A stretch of 64,000 nt of DNA from Deltaproteobacteria bacterium. GTDB taxonomy: Bacteria; Desulfobacterota; Binatia; UBA9968. Shown here one piece after another: positions 26,768 through 35,946 of this stretch. The notes beneath the pieces were generated by a model. The model searched no databases. It saw only the letters and a program-made list of their open reading frames with translations, and was not told where the DNA came from. How positions within the stretch are numbered: position 1 is the first letter of the stretch; each line of letters starts with the position of its first letter. The stretch is from assembly GCA_016193465.1 (NCBI GenBank), contig JACPSE010000155.1, positions 19,040-83,039 on the forward strand. The letters run 5' to 3'. The position numbers and the translations under genes are program-made.

Positions 26768-28513
26768 TTGAATTCCCGGCTAGGAGCGCAGGGTCTCGGG
26801 CAGCAGGTGCGGCGGAATCTCGTCGCTCTCCTGTCTGTCGGCTTTGCTCTCTGGTTGATTCTGGCTCCCCTCATACTCCTCCTCATTTTCAGTTTTCGTC
26901 AGGGCAATCCCTGGCAACCGGGGAGCTTCACTCTGCAGCACTACATTGACGCCTATTCAAGTCCCCAGGCCTATACGATGTTCTTGAATACGGTTGTCCT
27001 GGCTCTGGCCAGCACCTTCCTTTCACTTTCCATTGCCGTTTTTTTTGCCTTCCTGACAGAGCGGACAGATATGCCTTTCAGGAACGTCGCCTGGGGACTC
27101 ATGCTCGTTCCTATGGCGGTTCCCGGTTTGCTCTTCGGCGTCTCCTGGACCTTTCTGCTTTCGCCCAAGGTCGGGCTCGTCAATGTCTGGTTGCGCTCGT
27201 TCTTGTCCCTGTTCGGAATAGCGATGAGCGAAGGGCCACTAAATATCTTTTCGCTATGGGGAATGGTCTTTCTCGAAGGCATAAGAGGGGTCACGACGAT
27301 TTTCTTGATGATCGCCGGCGCTTTTCGCGCCATGGACCCTAGTATGGAAGAGGCGGCCCGGGTCTCCGGCGCTTCCAGCCGCGCAACCTTCTTTCGTGTC
27401 TCCATTCCGTTATTGACTCCGCCCCTTTTTGCCGCGGGGATCTATAGCTTTATGAGCAGCCTCGAATCGCTGGAGATTCCAATGATCATTGGTTTCCCGG
27501 CAGGCATCTATGTTTTTCCCACCTATATTTTCTTTTCGGTCCAGAGATTTGCCCCCCCGCGCTACGGCATTTCTGCGGCTCTAGGGGCTACATACCTGGT
27601 CGTCAGTGTTATACTCGTCTACTGGTACCAACGAGTTGCCAGAGAGACGAACCGCTTCGCAACGATCACAGGGAAAGGCTATCGTCCGCGCTTGGTCCAT
27701 CTTGGCAAGTGGCGCTATCCGGCCTTTTGTGCCTTCCTCCTCTATTTTGTCCTCACCATCGCCCTTCCCACCTTTATCCTCTTATGGCGTTCCCTTGTCC
27801 GCTTTTACGTTATCCCGTCCTGGGCCGCTCTGGCGCAGGTAAGTCTCAAACAGTATTGGGATGTCCTTAACGAAGAGCGTGTCCTTCTGGCGTTGATCAA
27901 CACTGTCATTATCGGCATCGCTACCGCGACCCTGACAATGCTTCTCTCCCTCATCGTTGCCTGGGTGATCGTGCGGGGAAAATCACGGGGCCGATCGCTT
28001 CTGGACGGGCTTACTTTCTTGCCACATTCTATTCCAGGCGTTGTGATAGCCCTGGCACTGATCATCCTCTACCTCCAGCCTCCTCTGAGTTACCTGCCCA
28101 TTTATGGAACCATTTGGTTTATCGTGCTCGGTCTGGCCGCAAGCTACATAGCGTTTGGGTCCAGAACAATGAACGGGGCTTTGATCCAGATCCACAGGGA
28201 GTTGGAAGAGGCAGGCCAGGTCTCGGGAGTCCAGTGGGGCACGATCCTGCGCCGAATTATATTTCCCCTGCTGCTACCGGCCTTCGTGAGCGGGTGGATA
28301 TGGGTCGCGTCCCACTCTCTGCGCTCTTTCTCAATCCCGTTAATGCTGGGCACCAGAACTAGCAAGGTGCTTTCCGTTATTATGTGGGATCTGTGGGAAC
28401 AAGGCAGGGCTGGCCCCACCGCTGCTCTGGGGGTCATGCTCATCATCGCCCTGGCCTTCTTCACAGTCACCGGCCGGTGGCTGGTAAGTCTCCTGAGCCG
28501 GCAAGAAGAATAA
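26768..28513 (+). CDS. ABC transporter permease, two fused FbpB-like domains
   Basis: This 581-residue inner-membrane protein has about twelve hydrophobic segments in two homologous halves. Each half has an EAA loop that would dock an ATPase: EEAARVSGASSRATFFRVSIP in the first (about residue 196) and EEAGQVSGVQWGTILRRIIFP in the second. This is the SfuB/FbpB architecture. The start is uncertain: TTG 26768 gives the length shown, and a GTG near 26807 would remove 13 residues without touching the first membrane segment. No ATPase gene follows; the next gene is on the other strand, so the importer must borrow an ATPase encoded elsewhere. Confidence 0.86.
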   Translation: MNSRLGAQGLGQQVRRNLVALLSVGFALWLILAPLILLLIFSFRQGNPWQPGSFTLQHYIDAYSSPQAYTMFLNTVVLALASTFLSLSIAVFFAFLTERTDMPFRNVAWGLMLVPMAVPGLLFGVSWTFLLSPKVGLVNVWLRSFLSLFGIAMSEGPLNIFSLWGMVFLEGIRGVTTIFLMIAGAFRAMDPSMEEAARVSGASSRATFFRVSIPLLTPPLFAAGIYSFMSSLESLEIPMIIGFPAGIYVFPTYIFFSVQRFAPPRYGISAALGATYLVVSVILVYWYQRVARETNRFATITGKGYRPRLVHLGKWRYPAFCAFLLYFVLTIALPTFILLWRSLVRFYVIPSWAALAQVSLKQYWDVLNEERVLLALINTVIIGIATATLTMLLSLIVAWVIVRGKSRGRSLLDGLTFLPHSIPGVVIALALIILYLQPPLSYLPIYGTIWFIVLGLAASYIAFGSRTMNGALIQIHRELEEAGQVSGVQWGTILRRIIFPLLLPAFVSGWIWVASHSLRSFSIPLMLGTRTSKVLSVIMWDLWEQGRAGPTAALGVMLIIALAFFTVTGRWLVSLLSRQEE

Positions 28514-28648
28514 AGGCCAATTCCGTCTCTTCAGCGAGAATGCAGGAGCCCTAAAAACCGTAGCAGAGAAAGGCTGAATTTTTGATCCAAACAGCAGAGG
28601 GGGCTGCGGCATCGGAACGCCACGCAGTCTGCCACGCTTGCTGCTCAT

Positions 28649-29758
28649 TTACCGCAGCTTGATTTTGCCAAACTTTTCCTTGAACTCTTTCTCGATGTTT
28701 TTGAGAAGCTGTTCCCTCATCTCGAACAGGCGCTTGGGTTTTCTGGGCGGGTGCTTTGCCAGGGCATAGGCGGTGAGGACGGGAAGGGCGATGGTGGAGG
28801 CCACATAGCAGACAACCGAATCGGGCAACTGCTCTGGATCAATCTTTCCCCAACTGACCGCTTCGCCCGGCGTTGCCCCGGAAAGTCCGCCGGTATCCAC
28901 GCGGGCATCGGTGATTTGGATAAAGTAGTCGTGGCCTTTCTCGTTGAGGCTGAGCACCTCCTGGATGTGCGGCTCGGTCTGTAAGAGGAAATTTTTCGGC
29001 GAGCCACCTCCCAGAATGATGGCGGCGCTCTTGCCTCCGGTTCGCTTTGCCTCCAGGACAATCGCTGCAGACTCGTTGACATCCAGGGAGACGTCAAACT
29101 TCAGTCCGTTTCCTTTTAAGGCCAAGGCCGCCACGTTCATCCCGATAGAACTGTCGCCTGGAGAAGAGGTGTAAATCGGCACTCCATACCTGTAGGCGGT
29201 AGCCAATAGGGATTTCTTTTCCGTTCCCAGGACCTTCTCCCGCTCAGCCAGGTACCTCCCCACGTGAAAGTGAAGCTCCGAGGTGCTCATTTCTTTTTGA
29301 AACTCGGCGGCCTTAAGGATTTCGCGGAAGAAATCATCCGTGGAGATCAGAATGTCATAATCGAAAAAGATGTCATAGATCCTGACAATCCCCTCTTCCC
29401 GCAAGGTCACATCGTTGGCGTCGGGGGTGCCACGGTGCATCGGAAGGCCCATGGCAAAATGGGCGTCGTGGTAGAGATTGGCCCCGGTGCTGACGATCCA
29501 GTCGACAAAGCCATTCTCGATTAAAGGGATCAGGGCGGAGATGCCGAGCCCTGCCGGAGTCAGCGCCCCGCTGAGGCTCAACCCGACAGTGACATCGTCT
29601 TTAAGGATCTTTTCGGTGAAAAGCTGGCATGCCTCGCGCAGCCGGCCGCCGTTGTAGGAGATAAAGTTGTTGTCTACTAGTTCGGTGACGGAAATCGAGG
29701 GGTTGATCGGTTTGGGGTCGATCTTTTTCCCTGAGAGAAACTCGCTCTTCCGCGCCAT
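28649..29758 (-). CDS. Deoxyhypusine synthase-like protein
   Basis: A 369-residue homologue of deoxyhypusine synthase. The NAD-binding region shows [30 protein letters not shown] and the conserved [13 protein letters not shown] near the C terminus. The lysine that forms the covalent spermidine intermediate is kept, as K255 in LGGGSPKNF. Bacteria lack eIF5A, so bacterial members are thought to make other products, for example homospermidine or related polyamines. ATG 29758 is used; a GTG lies one codon upstream. The gene starts 15 bases after mlaA on the same strand and is probably cotranscribed with it, an unexpected partner. Confidence 0.87.
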   Translation of the reverse strand: MARKSEFLSGKKIDPKPINPSISVTELVDNNFISYNGGRLREACQLFTEKILKDDVTVGLSLSGALTPAGLGISALIPLIENGFVDWIVSTGANLYHDAHFAMGLPMHRGTPDANDVTLREEGIVRIYDIFFDYDILISTDDFFREILKAAEFQKEMSTSELHFHVGRYLAEREKVLGTEKKSLLATAYRYGVPIYTSSPGDSSIGMNVAALALKGNGLKFDVSLDVNESAAIVLEAKRTGGKSAAIILGGGSPKNFLLQTEPHIQEVLSLNEKGHDYFIQITDARVDTGGLSGATPGEAVSWGKIDPEQLPDSVVCYVASTIALPVLTAYALAKHPPRKPKRLFEMREQLLKNIEKEFKEKFGKIKLR

Positions 29759-29773
29759 CACCGCTCGATTCCA

Positions 29774-30598
29774 TCACTCCTTGATGGCTGCGGCTCGCCG
29801 CTGCAGATAGGCATTCCGTACCGCGCTGTAGAGGTCGACGACGGTCTCCTCAATCTGCTCGAACTTATCGAGATTGAGGGAGCGTTCATTGACGGCGTCT
29901 GTGCCGTAAATGCCCGCGGTGGCCGCGAACGGTATGAAATAGTTGAGAGGGTTCATAGCCCCATCGGCGGCAAAACCGATTCCATCACGGACCGTCATGG
30001 GGGGCAAGAGCGGCAAAATAAGATAGGGGCCGGGGCCGATACCGTAAACGCCCATGGTCTGGCCGGTGTCTTCGTCGCTCTCCCGAATGCCGAAGCCGTC
30101 CTTGGCAACGTCGAACAGCCCGGCCACGCCAATTGTGCTGTTGATGGTAAAGCGGGCCACCTCTCGGCCGGCGCCATCAAGTTTAAGCTGGAGCAGGTTG
30201 TTAACCAGGCGGCGCACTACCGCGAGGTTATCGAGGGCGTTTCTGACGCTCCTTTGCACCGGGTCCGGAAGCAGCGCATCCCAGACCACCGCCACTGGCC
30301 TTAAAAGAAAACGGTCGAAGACCTCGCGATTGAATGAAAACATTGCCTCGTTGAATGGCTCCCACGGATCCTGGTCTAATTCATCCCGGCCAGCAGCGCC
30401 TTCGGCTTCCTCGAGGGCGTAGGCGGCAGTTGTGCCCCCTCTCTCGTCGGAGGCGTTGGTAAGGACCTCAGGCTGGGATATGCTGATTTCGCTGTTTTCT
30501 TCCTCAGCATTTACCCACCCGACGTCAAAAAAGCCGGACATGCCTACGGAAAAAACTAGGGTAACGGCGCACACGGACCTGCGGAAGCAGTATAGCAT
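29774..30598 (-). CDS. mlaA: MlaA/VacJ-family outer-membrane lipid-asymmetry protein
   Basis: The 274-residue exported protein has a leader of about 31 residues (ending GWVNA) and the MlaA core DPWEPFNEAMFSFN, RPVAVVW, FTINSTIGVAGLFDVA, GVYGIGPGPYLILPLLPP and a C-terminal SLNLDKFEQ helix. MlaA removes mislocalised phospholipids from the outer leaflet and hands them to the Mla pathway. No lipobox cysteine is evident at the signal cleavage site, unlike the classical VacJ lipoprotein. GAGGAGG precedes the start. The remaining mla genes are not in the window. Its presence supports a two-membrane cell envelope. Confidence 0.88.
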   Translation of the reverse strand: MLYCFRRSVCAVTLVFSVGMSGFFDVGWVNAEEENSEISISQPEVLTNASDERGGTTAAYALEEAEGAAGRDELDQDPWEPFNEAMFSFNREVFDRFLLRPVAVVWDALLPDPVQRSVRNALDNLAVVRRLVNNLLQLKLDGAGREVARFTINSTIGVAGLFDVAKDGFGIRESDEDTGQTMGVYGIGPGPYLILPLLPPMTVRDGIGFAADGAMNPLNYFIPFAATAGIYGTDAVNERSLNLDKFEQIEETVVDLYSAVRNAYLQRRAAAIKE

Positions 30599-30687
30599 TG
30601 TTGTTTTCCTCCTCTGTTGACCCTTTTTCTAACTACACGAACTCTTTGTTTAGGTCAAGGTTTTTTTGGCCTGCTGGGCAAATAACC

Positions 30688-30696
30688 TGTGGATAA
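30688..30696 (-). other. Single consensus DnaA-box sequence
   Basis: TTATCCACA on the minus strand is a perfect DnaA box, in the 321-base divergent gap between mlaA and coaBC. I found no second box near it and no AT-rich unwinding element, so it is not an origin. The gap also holds the repeated 12-mer TGACAAAAAGCG (about 30805 and 30829) and no gene. Confidence 0.3.
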
Positions 30697-30884
30697 GCTA
30701 AAAACATACCAACTCTTTTTAGCCTGTAGATTACGGCAATCTCCCGATGAATAAAAGGTTTTTCAACCAAAAGAGGCATACAAAGCCATTCTTGAGCATG
30801 TCGGGTGACAAAAAGCGTCGGTGTGGCTATGACAAAAAGCGGGAAATTTCTGCCAACAGAATGGTTTTTTATTTGCTCAAAAGT

Positions 30885-30913
30885 TTGCAAAGCCCGGCTG
30901 AATTGGCTATCTT
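30885..30913 (+). promoter_or_regulatory. Promoter of coaBC, probably giving a leaderless transcript
   Basis: TTGCAA (30885-30890), 17 bases, then TATCTT (30908-30913). Only six bases separate the -10 box from ATG 30920, and no Shine-Dalgarno sequence precedes that ATG. If this promoter is real the mRNA would begin at or next to the start codon. Confidence 0.45.
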
Positions 30914-30919
30914 CGGGCT

Positions 30920-32140
30920 ATGGGAGAACAGGCGACAGAGAAGCCTAAGACCGTAGTCCTCGGTGTCTCAGGCGGGATTGCCTGCTATAAGGCGGTAGAG
31001 CTGGTTCGCCTGCTGGTTCGAGAGGGCTTTGCCGTTCAGGTCATGATGACCCGGGAGGCTATGGAGTTTGTGACACCTCTGACGTTCCAGACTCTTTCCG
31101 GCCGTCCCGTCGCGACCGAGATATTCAGCCTGACACAGGAATCTGAAATAGGGCACATCAACTTGGCCGATCAGGCCGATCTTTTGGTCATCGCCCCAGC
31201 CACGGCAAATATCATCGGCAAGATCGCGTCTGGCATCGCCGATGATCTGCTGACCACCGTCCTAATGGCCACTAGGGCGCCAGTGTTGATTGCCCCGTCC
31301 ATGAACGTTCATATGTACGAAAATCCTATTCTGCAGGAAAATGTTCGTAAGCTCAAAAGGCTCGGTTATCGTTTCATGGAGCCGGTCGAGGGCTATCTCG
31401 CCTGCGGGTACGAAGGGAAGGGACGATTGCCGGAGCCCCCGGATATCGTTGAGCAGATCCAGGGATTACTAAAAAAAAAAGACTTAGCAGGTGAGAGGCT
31501 CCTTATTACGGCGGGTCCCAATCACGAGCCGTTGGATCCGATTCGTTATATCTCTAACCGATCTTCGGGAAAAATGGGTTATGCGCTGGCGCGCCAGGGG
31601 GTGCGCAGGGGAGCGGAGGTTACCCTGGTGAGCGGACCGACCTCGCTTTCTCCCCCCGTCGGAGTTCGTCTGATCCCGGTGACGACCGCCGCTGAGATGC
31701 GGCAGGCAATTCTCCAAGAGTTTCCTGGCGTGACGGCGGTTCTCATGGCTGCTGCGGTGGCAGACTATCACCCTGAGAGATTTGTTCCCAGGAAGATCAA
31801 GAAAGGAAAGGGGGCGCTGAGGATCAACCTGAAGCCCAACCCGGATATTCTGCGCGAGCTTGGCATGCGAAAGAACGGGCGGATTCTAGTAGGATTTGCC
31901 GCCGAGACCGAATCGCTTGTCGCCAACGCGAAAAGAAAGCTCCGCGAGAAGAATTTGGACTTGATTGTTGCTAATGACGTTACGCAGGAGGGCAGCGGGT
32001 TCGATGGAGATACCAACGTGGCTACCCTGTTGGACCGAGCGGGCGCCGTTCACCCGCTTCCTTTGATGAGTAAGGACGAGCTGGCGGATAGGATATACGA
32101 CCATCTCCTCACCCTTAAAAAACGAAGAGAAAAAGAATGA
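30920..32140 (+). CDS. coaBC: Bifunctional phosphopantothenoylcysteine decarboxylase/phosphopantothenate-cysteine ligase
   Basis: This 406-residue enzyme makes 4'-phosphopantetheine in two steps of coenzyme A synthesis. The flavin-dependent CoaC half (about 1-185) shows VSGGIACYKAVELVR, IGHINLADQADLLVIAPATAN with the catalytic His, and PSMNVHMYENPI. The CoaB half shows LITAGPNHEPLDPIRYISNR, SSGKMGYALA, and the flexible-flap KIKK stretch. Length and domain order are standard. There is no other in-frame start upstream, and the start lacks a ribosome site (see the promoter entry). It begins the long plus-strand housekeeping run. Confidence 0.95.
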   Translation: MGEQATEKPKTVVLGVSGGIACYKAVELVRLLVREGFAVQVMMTREAMEFVTPLTFQTLSGRPVATEIFSLTQESEIGHINLADQADLLVIAPATANIIGKIASGIADDLLTTVLMATRAPVLIAPSMNVHMYENPILQENVRKLKRLGYRFMEPVEGYLACGYEGKGRLPEPPDIVEQIQGLLKKKDLAGERLLITAGPNHEPLDPIRYISNRSSGKMGYALARQGVRRGAEVTLVSGPTSLSPPVGVRLIPVTTAAEMRQAILQEFPGVTAVLMAAAVADYHPERFVPRKIKKGKGALRINLKPNPDILRELGMRKNGRILVGFAAETESLVANAKRKLREKNLDLIVANDVTQEGSGFDGDTNVATLLDRAGAVHPLPLMSKDELADRIYDHLLTLKKRREKE

Positions 32141-32152
32141 GAAGTTCACGCT

Positions 32153-32195
32153 GTTCAAGCAGTTCAACGGTTTGAACCTTTGAACGATTTGAACT
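32153..32195. repeat. GTTCAA/TTGAAC word-repeat palindrome
   Basis: Two GTTCAA words (32153 and 32162) are followed by three TTGAAC words ending at 32194, each separated by two to four bases. The cluster can fold on itself and fills most of the 70-base gap between coaBC and the DUF4416 gene. Confidence 0.6.
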
Positions 32196-32210
32196 TTATC
32201 TCATTGTTTA

Positions 32211-32753
32211 ATGGGCATTCCCAGAGAACCTAAGCCGGTCAAGCTGTTTGTCGGCCTACTTTCCGGCCACGCAGAGATCTTCTCTTTGGCGGAAAAAGAG
32301 CTGGCGGCCCTTTTCGGCCCTGTCGATTCGGCCAGCGCGAGCCTTCCCTGGGCAGTGACCGACTATTACAAAGAGGAGATGGGCGCCGGACTCCTGCGAA
32401 AGTTTGTCTCGTTTGCGCCTCTGGTATCCCCGGAGGAACTGGCGCAGACCAAGCTCAAGACCCAGGGTTTAGAGGCGGGCTATCACTGGATCGACGGCGA
32501 GAAAAGAGGACGGCGGATCAACATCGATCCTGGTTACCTGGACGTCGGGAAGATCGTTCTTGCCTCGACAAAATGCGCCTCTCACCGCATCTACCTCCGA
32601 TCAGGGATCTACGGCGAGGTGACGCTCCTGTTTCAGGACGGCTCGTTTCAACCTTTGGCCTACACCTACGCGGATTACCTCTGGCCTGAGGCGCTATCTT
32701 TTTTTATGGGGCTGCGTGCTCTCTATTTAACGCAGTTAAAGCAGGCCTTGTGA
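32211..32753 (+). CDS. DUF4416 family protein
   Basis: This 180-residue protein matches the DUF4416 family (KPVKLFVGLLSGHAEIF at the start, PWAVTDYYKEEMGAGL, RRINIDPGYLDVGKIVLASTK, and YPWPEA-like YADYLWPEAL at the end). The function is unknown. The family is common in deltaproteobacterial-type genomes and is often near coaBC and udg, as here. No membrane segment or signal peptide is seen. The GLDPGY-type strand with a conserved aspartate could bind metal or nucleotide, but that is a guess. Confidence 0.82.
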   Translation: MGIPREPKPVKLFVGLLSGHAEIFSLAEKELAALFGPVDSASASLPWAVTDYYKEEMGAGLLRKFVSFAPLVSPEELAQTKLKTQGLEAGYHWIDGEKRGRRINIDPGYLDVGKIVLASTKCASHRIYLRSGIYGEVTLLFQDGSFQPLAYTYADYLWPEALSFFMGLRALYLTQLKQAL

Positions 32754-32874
32754 GGGGGCTGTCCTTGTTTGCTTGTTGGGTTTAGTACTCTCAAGGTACT
32801 CCAGTGTCGGACGTTTCCCTTGCTTCGGGACAAACCTCCCTCTCTGCGGGAACGAGCGGGCTGGGTGGAGAAGT

Positions 32875-32972
32875 CCCGAGGGGAGCGCGAGGGAGGCTGC
32901 GGACGTAGGAGTAGGAAGGTGCGGTTAAAGCGCTGGCCCATCGGCCGCAGCCGAGAGCGCGTTCCCCTCGGG
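32875..32972 (+). repeat. 98-bp palindromic intergenic element, copy A
   Basis: The element begins CCCGAGGGGAGCGCG and ends CGCGTTCCCCTCGGG, with a second inner pair GGCTGCGG / CCGCAGCC, so it can form a long hairpin. A second copy of the same length lies in reverse orientation at 41209-41306, and the cores differ at only scattered positions. It occupies the 260-base gap between the DUF4416 and udg genes. I see no reading frame in it. Confidence 0.82.
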
Positions 32973-33013
32973 CTCTTGTCCGACATTGATGTGGGTGTGG
33001 AGATAGTGTTAAG

Positions 33014-33793
33014 ATGCTTTTTGGAGCAGTGGTGCGGATGGATCTGGAAAACAACCGCGAAGAGCTGAGGAGGATGGTGGCCTCGCTGCTGCGCCATGTG
33101 GAGCGGTGTGATCGGGCCGGCATTCGGTTCTTGCCGAGGAGTCAGCCTAGCGCGTCCGAGGAGAAGGTTGCGGAGGACTTGCTTGAAGGGACAGAGGGCA
33201 ATCTCTTTTCTGATTACGCGGCTGCCTATCGGGCAAAATCTCTGAAGGAGCTCCGTGCGGCGATTGGCGATTGTCGCCGCTGTAAACTCTGGCCTGGCCG
33301 TGCCCACCTCGTGTTCGGCGTGGGGAATCCTCAGGCAAAGCTCATGTTTATAGGCGAAGGGCCAGGCAGGGATGAGGATTTGCAGGGGGAGCCCTTTGTG
33401 GGGCGCGCGGGACAGCTCCTCACGGACATTATCACCAAGGGAATGGGACTTAAGAGAGAAGATGTCTATATCGCCAACGTGATCAAATGCCGTCCGCCGG
33501 AAAACCGCAACCCGGAGCCCGATGAGGTGGATTCCTGCGAGCCGTTTCTCAAGAAGCAAATAGAGCTGGTGCGGCCGCAGATCATCGTTGCCTTGGGTAA
33601 ATTCGCGGTCCAGACCCTGCTGAGGAGCAAAGCTCCGATCACTCGACTCAGAGGAATTTGGCATGATTACCATGGGATCAAGCTCATGCCGACGTTCCAC
33701 CCAGCATACCTTTTGCGCAACCCGGGAGATAAGAAACTTGTTTGGGAAGATATCAAGAAAGTTCTTAAGGGACTCAGGGCTCCTGCCGCTTAA
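33014..33793 (+). CDS. udg: Family 4 uracil-DNA glycosylase (Fe-S)
   Basis: The 259-residue enzyme removes uracil from DNA. It has motif 1 [19 protein letters not shown], the motif GRAGQLL and the C-terminal HPAYLLRNP. Four cysteines that hold the 4Fe-4S cluster are placed as in family 4: two in CRRCK, one in NVIKCRP and one in VDSCEPF. The start is uncertain; ATG 33014 and ATG 33038 both have weak GGAG sites, and the second matches family length better. The next gene (nfeD) begins inside its last 60 bases in another frame, suggesting coupled translation. Confidence 0.9.
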   Translation: MLFGAVVRMDLENNREELRRMVASLLRHVERCDRAGIRFLPRSQPSASEEKVAEDLLEGTEGNLFSDYAAAYRAKSLKELRAAIGDCRRCKLWPGRAHLVFGVGNPQAKLMFIGEGPGRDEDLQGEPFVGRAGQLLTDIITKGMGLKREDVYIANVIKCRPPENRNPEPDEVDSCEPFLKKQIELVRPQIIVALGKFAVQTLLRSKAPITRLRGIWHDYHGIKLMPTFHPAYLLRNPGDKKLVWEDIKKVLKGLRAPAA

Positions 33794-35093
33794 GCTCGGG
33801 CTGTTTCTTGCCCTAGTCATCGGCGGTTTTTCGGCGTTGGCCCAGTCAAAAGGGCCATCCGACCCGCACGTGGATCTTATTATGATCGATGGGGGGATTC
33901 ATCCTGCGGTGGACGATTTCATTCGAGAGAGCATCGGACGGGCGCGCTCGAAAGGGGCGAGAGCGCTGATTATCCAACTCGATACGCCTGGCGGGTTGCT
34001 GACCTCGACCCGTTCTATTGTTAAGGACATCTTGGGCGCGCCGGTTCCGGTAATGGTTTACGTCGCGCCCAGCGGCGCCGGCGCCGGCTCGGCAGGGGTC
34101 TTTATTACCTTGGCCGCCCATATCGCGGCCATGGCGCCCGGAACCAATATCGGCGCCGCCCATCCTGTGGGGGGAGGGGGGCAGGAAGTAAAAGGGGTTA
34201 TGGGCGAGAAGATTGAGAACTTCACCGCCTCTTTCAGTGAGACCATCGCTCAGAAACGGGGACGCAACACGGAGTGGGCGATCCAGGCCGTTCGTCGCAG
34301 CGTTTCCATAACCGAAAAGGAAGCCTTAAAGAAAAACGTCATCGACATTGTCGCCAGGGATATAGACGATCTGTTGCAGCAGGCTGAGGGAAAAAAGGTG
34401 GATGTGGATGGCCACGAGCAGACACTCTCCCTCAAAGGGGTTCGGGTGGAGCGGTTTGAGATGGGGCTCAAACAAAAAATTATCAATACCCTTTCCGACC
34501 CCAACATCGCCTATCTCCTCCTCATGGCGGGTATCCTCGGCATCTACATGGAGTTTTCCCATCCGGGGGTGATTTTCCCCGGTGTCGCAGGGGGGATCGC
34601 TCTGCTTTTGGCCTTGACCTCTTTCCAGATTTTGCCTATCAATTATGCAGGGCTCCTGCTGATACTGCTCGGGATCGCCCTTCTGATAGGAGAGGCCTTC
34701 CTGCCCAGCTTTGGTGTCTTGGGGATCGGCGGGGCGATTGCCCTTGGGCTCGGTTCTCTGCTCCTGTTTGACACGGAGAGTTCGGATCTGGTCGTGGATC
34801 GCTCTATCATCTTTACGGCTGTCGCTACGCTGAGCGCGTTGATGTTGGTGGTTGGCTATTTGGTCTTTAAGTCGCAGAAGAGAAAGCCGACTCTGGGTCT
34901 GGAGGGGTTGTTGGGAGAGATTGGGGAGGTGAGGGTGATGCTGAACCCGTGTGGAAAAATATTTGTCCACGGAGAGTATTGGAATGCGGAGGGGGATGGG
35001 GAGATCGCAGTCGGCGAAAAGGTGCGAGTGGTCGGCTTTGAGGGGATGTCCCTCAAGGTAAAGCGATTGTCGGAGCACCGGGAAGAGGGCTAA
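33738..35093 (+). CDS. NfeD-family membrane-bound ClpP-class serine protease
   Basis: A long-form NfeD protein of about 451 residues. The leader [17 protein letters not shown] is followed by a ClpP-like protease domain with [15 protein letters not shown] and [13 protein letters not shown] (nucleophile serine) and a downstream [11 protein letters not shown] lysine. Four membrane segments come next, then an OB-fold domain ([13 protein letters not shown]). I favour the TTG start at 33738, placed nine bases after GGGAG, because it yields a clean signal peptide; the longer frame from 33663 would overlap udg heavily. The slipin gene follows by 14 bases; NfeD-long plus slipin is a widespread pair in which the protease cleaves the stomatin C terminus. 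Confidence 0.88.
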   Translation: MFGKISRKFLRDSGLLPLKLGLFLALVIGGFSALAQSKGPSDPHVDLIMIDGGIHPAVDDFIRESIGRARSKGARALIIQLDTPGGLLTSTRSIVKDILGAPVPVMVYVAPSGAGAGSAGVFITLAAHIAAMAPGTNIGAAHPVGGGGQEVKGVMGEKIENFTASFSETIAQKRGRNTEWAIQAVRRSVSITEKEALKKNVIDIVARDIDDLLQQAEGKKVDVDGHEQTLSLKGVRVERFEMGLKQKIINTLSDPNIAYLLLMAGILGIYMEFSHPGVIFPGVAGGIALLLALTSFQILPINYAGLLLILLGIALLIGEAFLPSFGVLGIGGAIALGLGSLLLFDTESSDLVVDRSIIFTAVATLSALMLVVGYLVFKSQKRKPTLGLEGLLGEIGEVRVMLNPCGKIFVHGEYWNAEGDGEIAVGEKVRVVGFEGMSLKVKRLSEHREEG

Positions 35094-35107
35094 GAGAGGA
35101 GGAAGCT

Positions 35108-35863
35108 ATGTTTGGGCTTGGACCTTTATATACGTTTGTAATCATCGTCGTTTTCCTGCTGATCACCGGGATCAAGATTTTAAAGGAATACGAACGGGCT
35201 GTAATCTTTAGGCTTGGGCGCATGGTAGAACCTCGCGGTCCAGGGATCACCTATGTCATACCTGTTATCGAGAAGATGGTCCGCATAGATCTCCGCACCG
35301 TCACGATGGACATCCCTCCCCAGGACGTGATTACACGAGACAATGTCTCCGTTAAAGTCAACGCGGTCCTCTACTTCAGGGTGCTGGAGCCCAATCGGGC
35401 CATTCGGGAGGTGGAGAACTATCTTTTCGCCACCTCTCAGCTCGCCCAGGTGACCCTGCGGAGTGTCTGCGGGCAGGGGGAGCTAGACGAGCTTCTGTCC
35501 GAGAGAGATAAGATCAATAGCCGCATTCAAGATATCCTGGATAAGCAGACCGATCCATGGGGGATCAAGGTCGTTTTGGTGGAACTCAAACACATCGATC
35601 TCCCCCAGGAGATGCAGCGGGCCATGGCTAAACAGGCAGAGGCGGAGAGAGAGCGCCGCGCTAAGGTCATTCATGCGGACGGAGAATTTCAGGCCTCGCA
35701 GAAACTGGCGGATGCGGCCGAGGTCATGGGGAAACATCCAATGGCCTTGCAGCTCCGTTTTCTCCAGAGTCTGGTGGAGATCTCCTCTGAGAAAAACTCG
35801 ACCACGATCTTTCCAGTGCCCATCGATCTGTTGACTCCCTTTATCAAGAAAAGTGAGAGCTAA
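35108..35863 (+). CDS. Slipin (stomatin/SPFH-family membrane protein)
   Basis: The 251-residue protein has one N-terminal membrane segment ([19 protein letters not shown]) and an SPFH/band-7 domain: [58 protein letters not shown] and an alanine/glutamate-rich coiled coil [15 protein letters not shown]. Slipins build membrane rings with the NfeD protease encoded next to it. AGGAGG-type sequence lies before the ATG. The C-terminal [14 protein letters not shown] is the hydrophobic segment that NfeD proteases cut in the archaeal pair. Confidence 0.9.
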   Translation: MFGLGPLYTFVIIVVFLLITGIKILKEYERAVIFRLGRMVEPRGPGITYVIPVIEKMVRIDLRTVTMDIPPQDVITRDNVSVKVNAVLYFRVLEPNRAIREVENYLFATSQLAQVTLRSVCGQGELDELLSERDKINSRIQDILDKQTDPWGIKVVLVELKHIDLPQEMQRAMAKQAEAERERRAKVIHADGEFQASQKLADAAEVMGKHPMALQLRFLQSLVEISSEKNSTTIFPVPIDLLTPFIKKSES

Positions 35864-35876
35864 GATCGACTGAGTT

Positions 35877-35929
35877 TAAGGCGTCGTCTCTTTCGGTTTC
35901 GTTTTCTCTTTTCTAGAGGCGTCGCCTTA
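35877..35929. repeat. 15-bp inverted repeat between slipin and queA
   Basis: TAAGGCGTCGTCTCT (35877-35891) pairs with AGAGGCGTCGCCTTA (35915-35929) at 13 of 15 positions, around a pyrimidine-rich loop. It may end slipin transcription, but no T run follows directly. Confidence 0.55.
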
Positions 35930-35946
35930 TCCTATCCATCTACCTC

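Noticed and set aside
30599-30919. Replication origin in the mlaA-coaBC gap
   Set aside because: Only one DnaA box is present, with no box cluster, AT-rich unwinding region or dnaA/dnaN neighbours.
32723-33820. 365-codon minus-strand frame over udg and the palindromic element
   Set aside because: The plus strand encodes a complete Fe-S uracil glycosylase and the remaining part is a repeat. The predicted protein is low-complexity.
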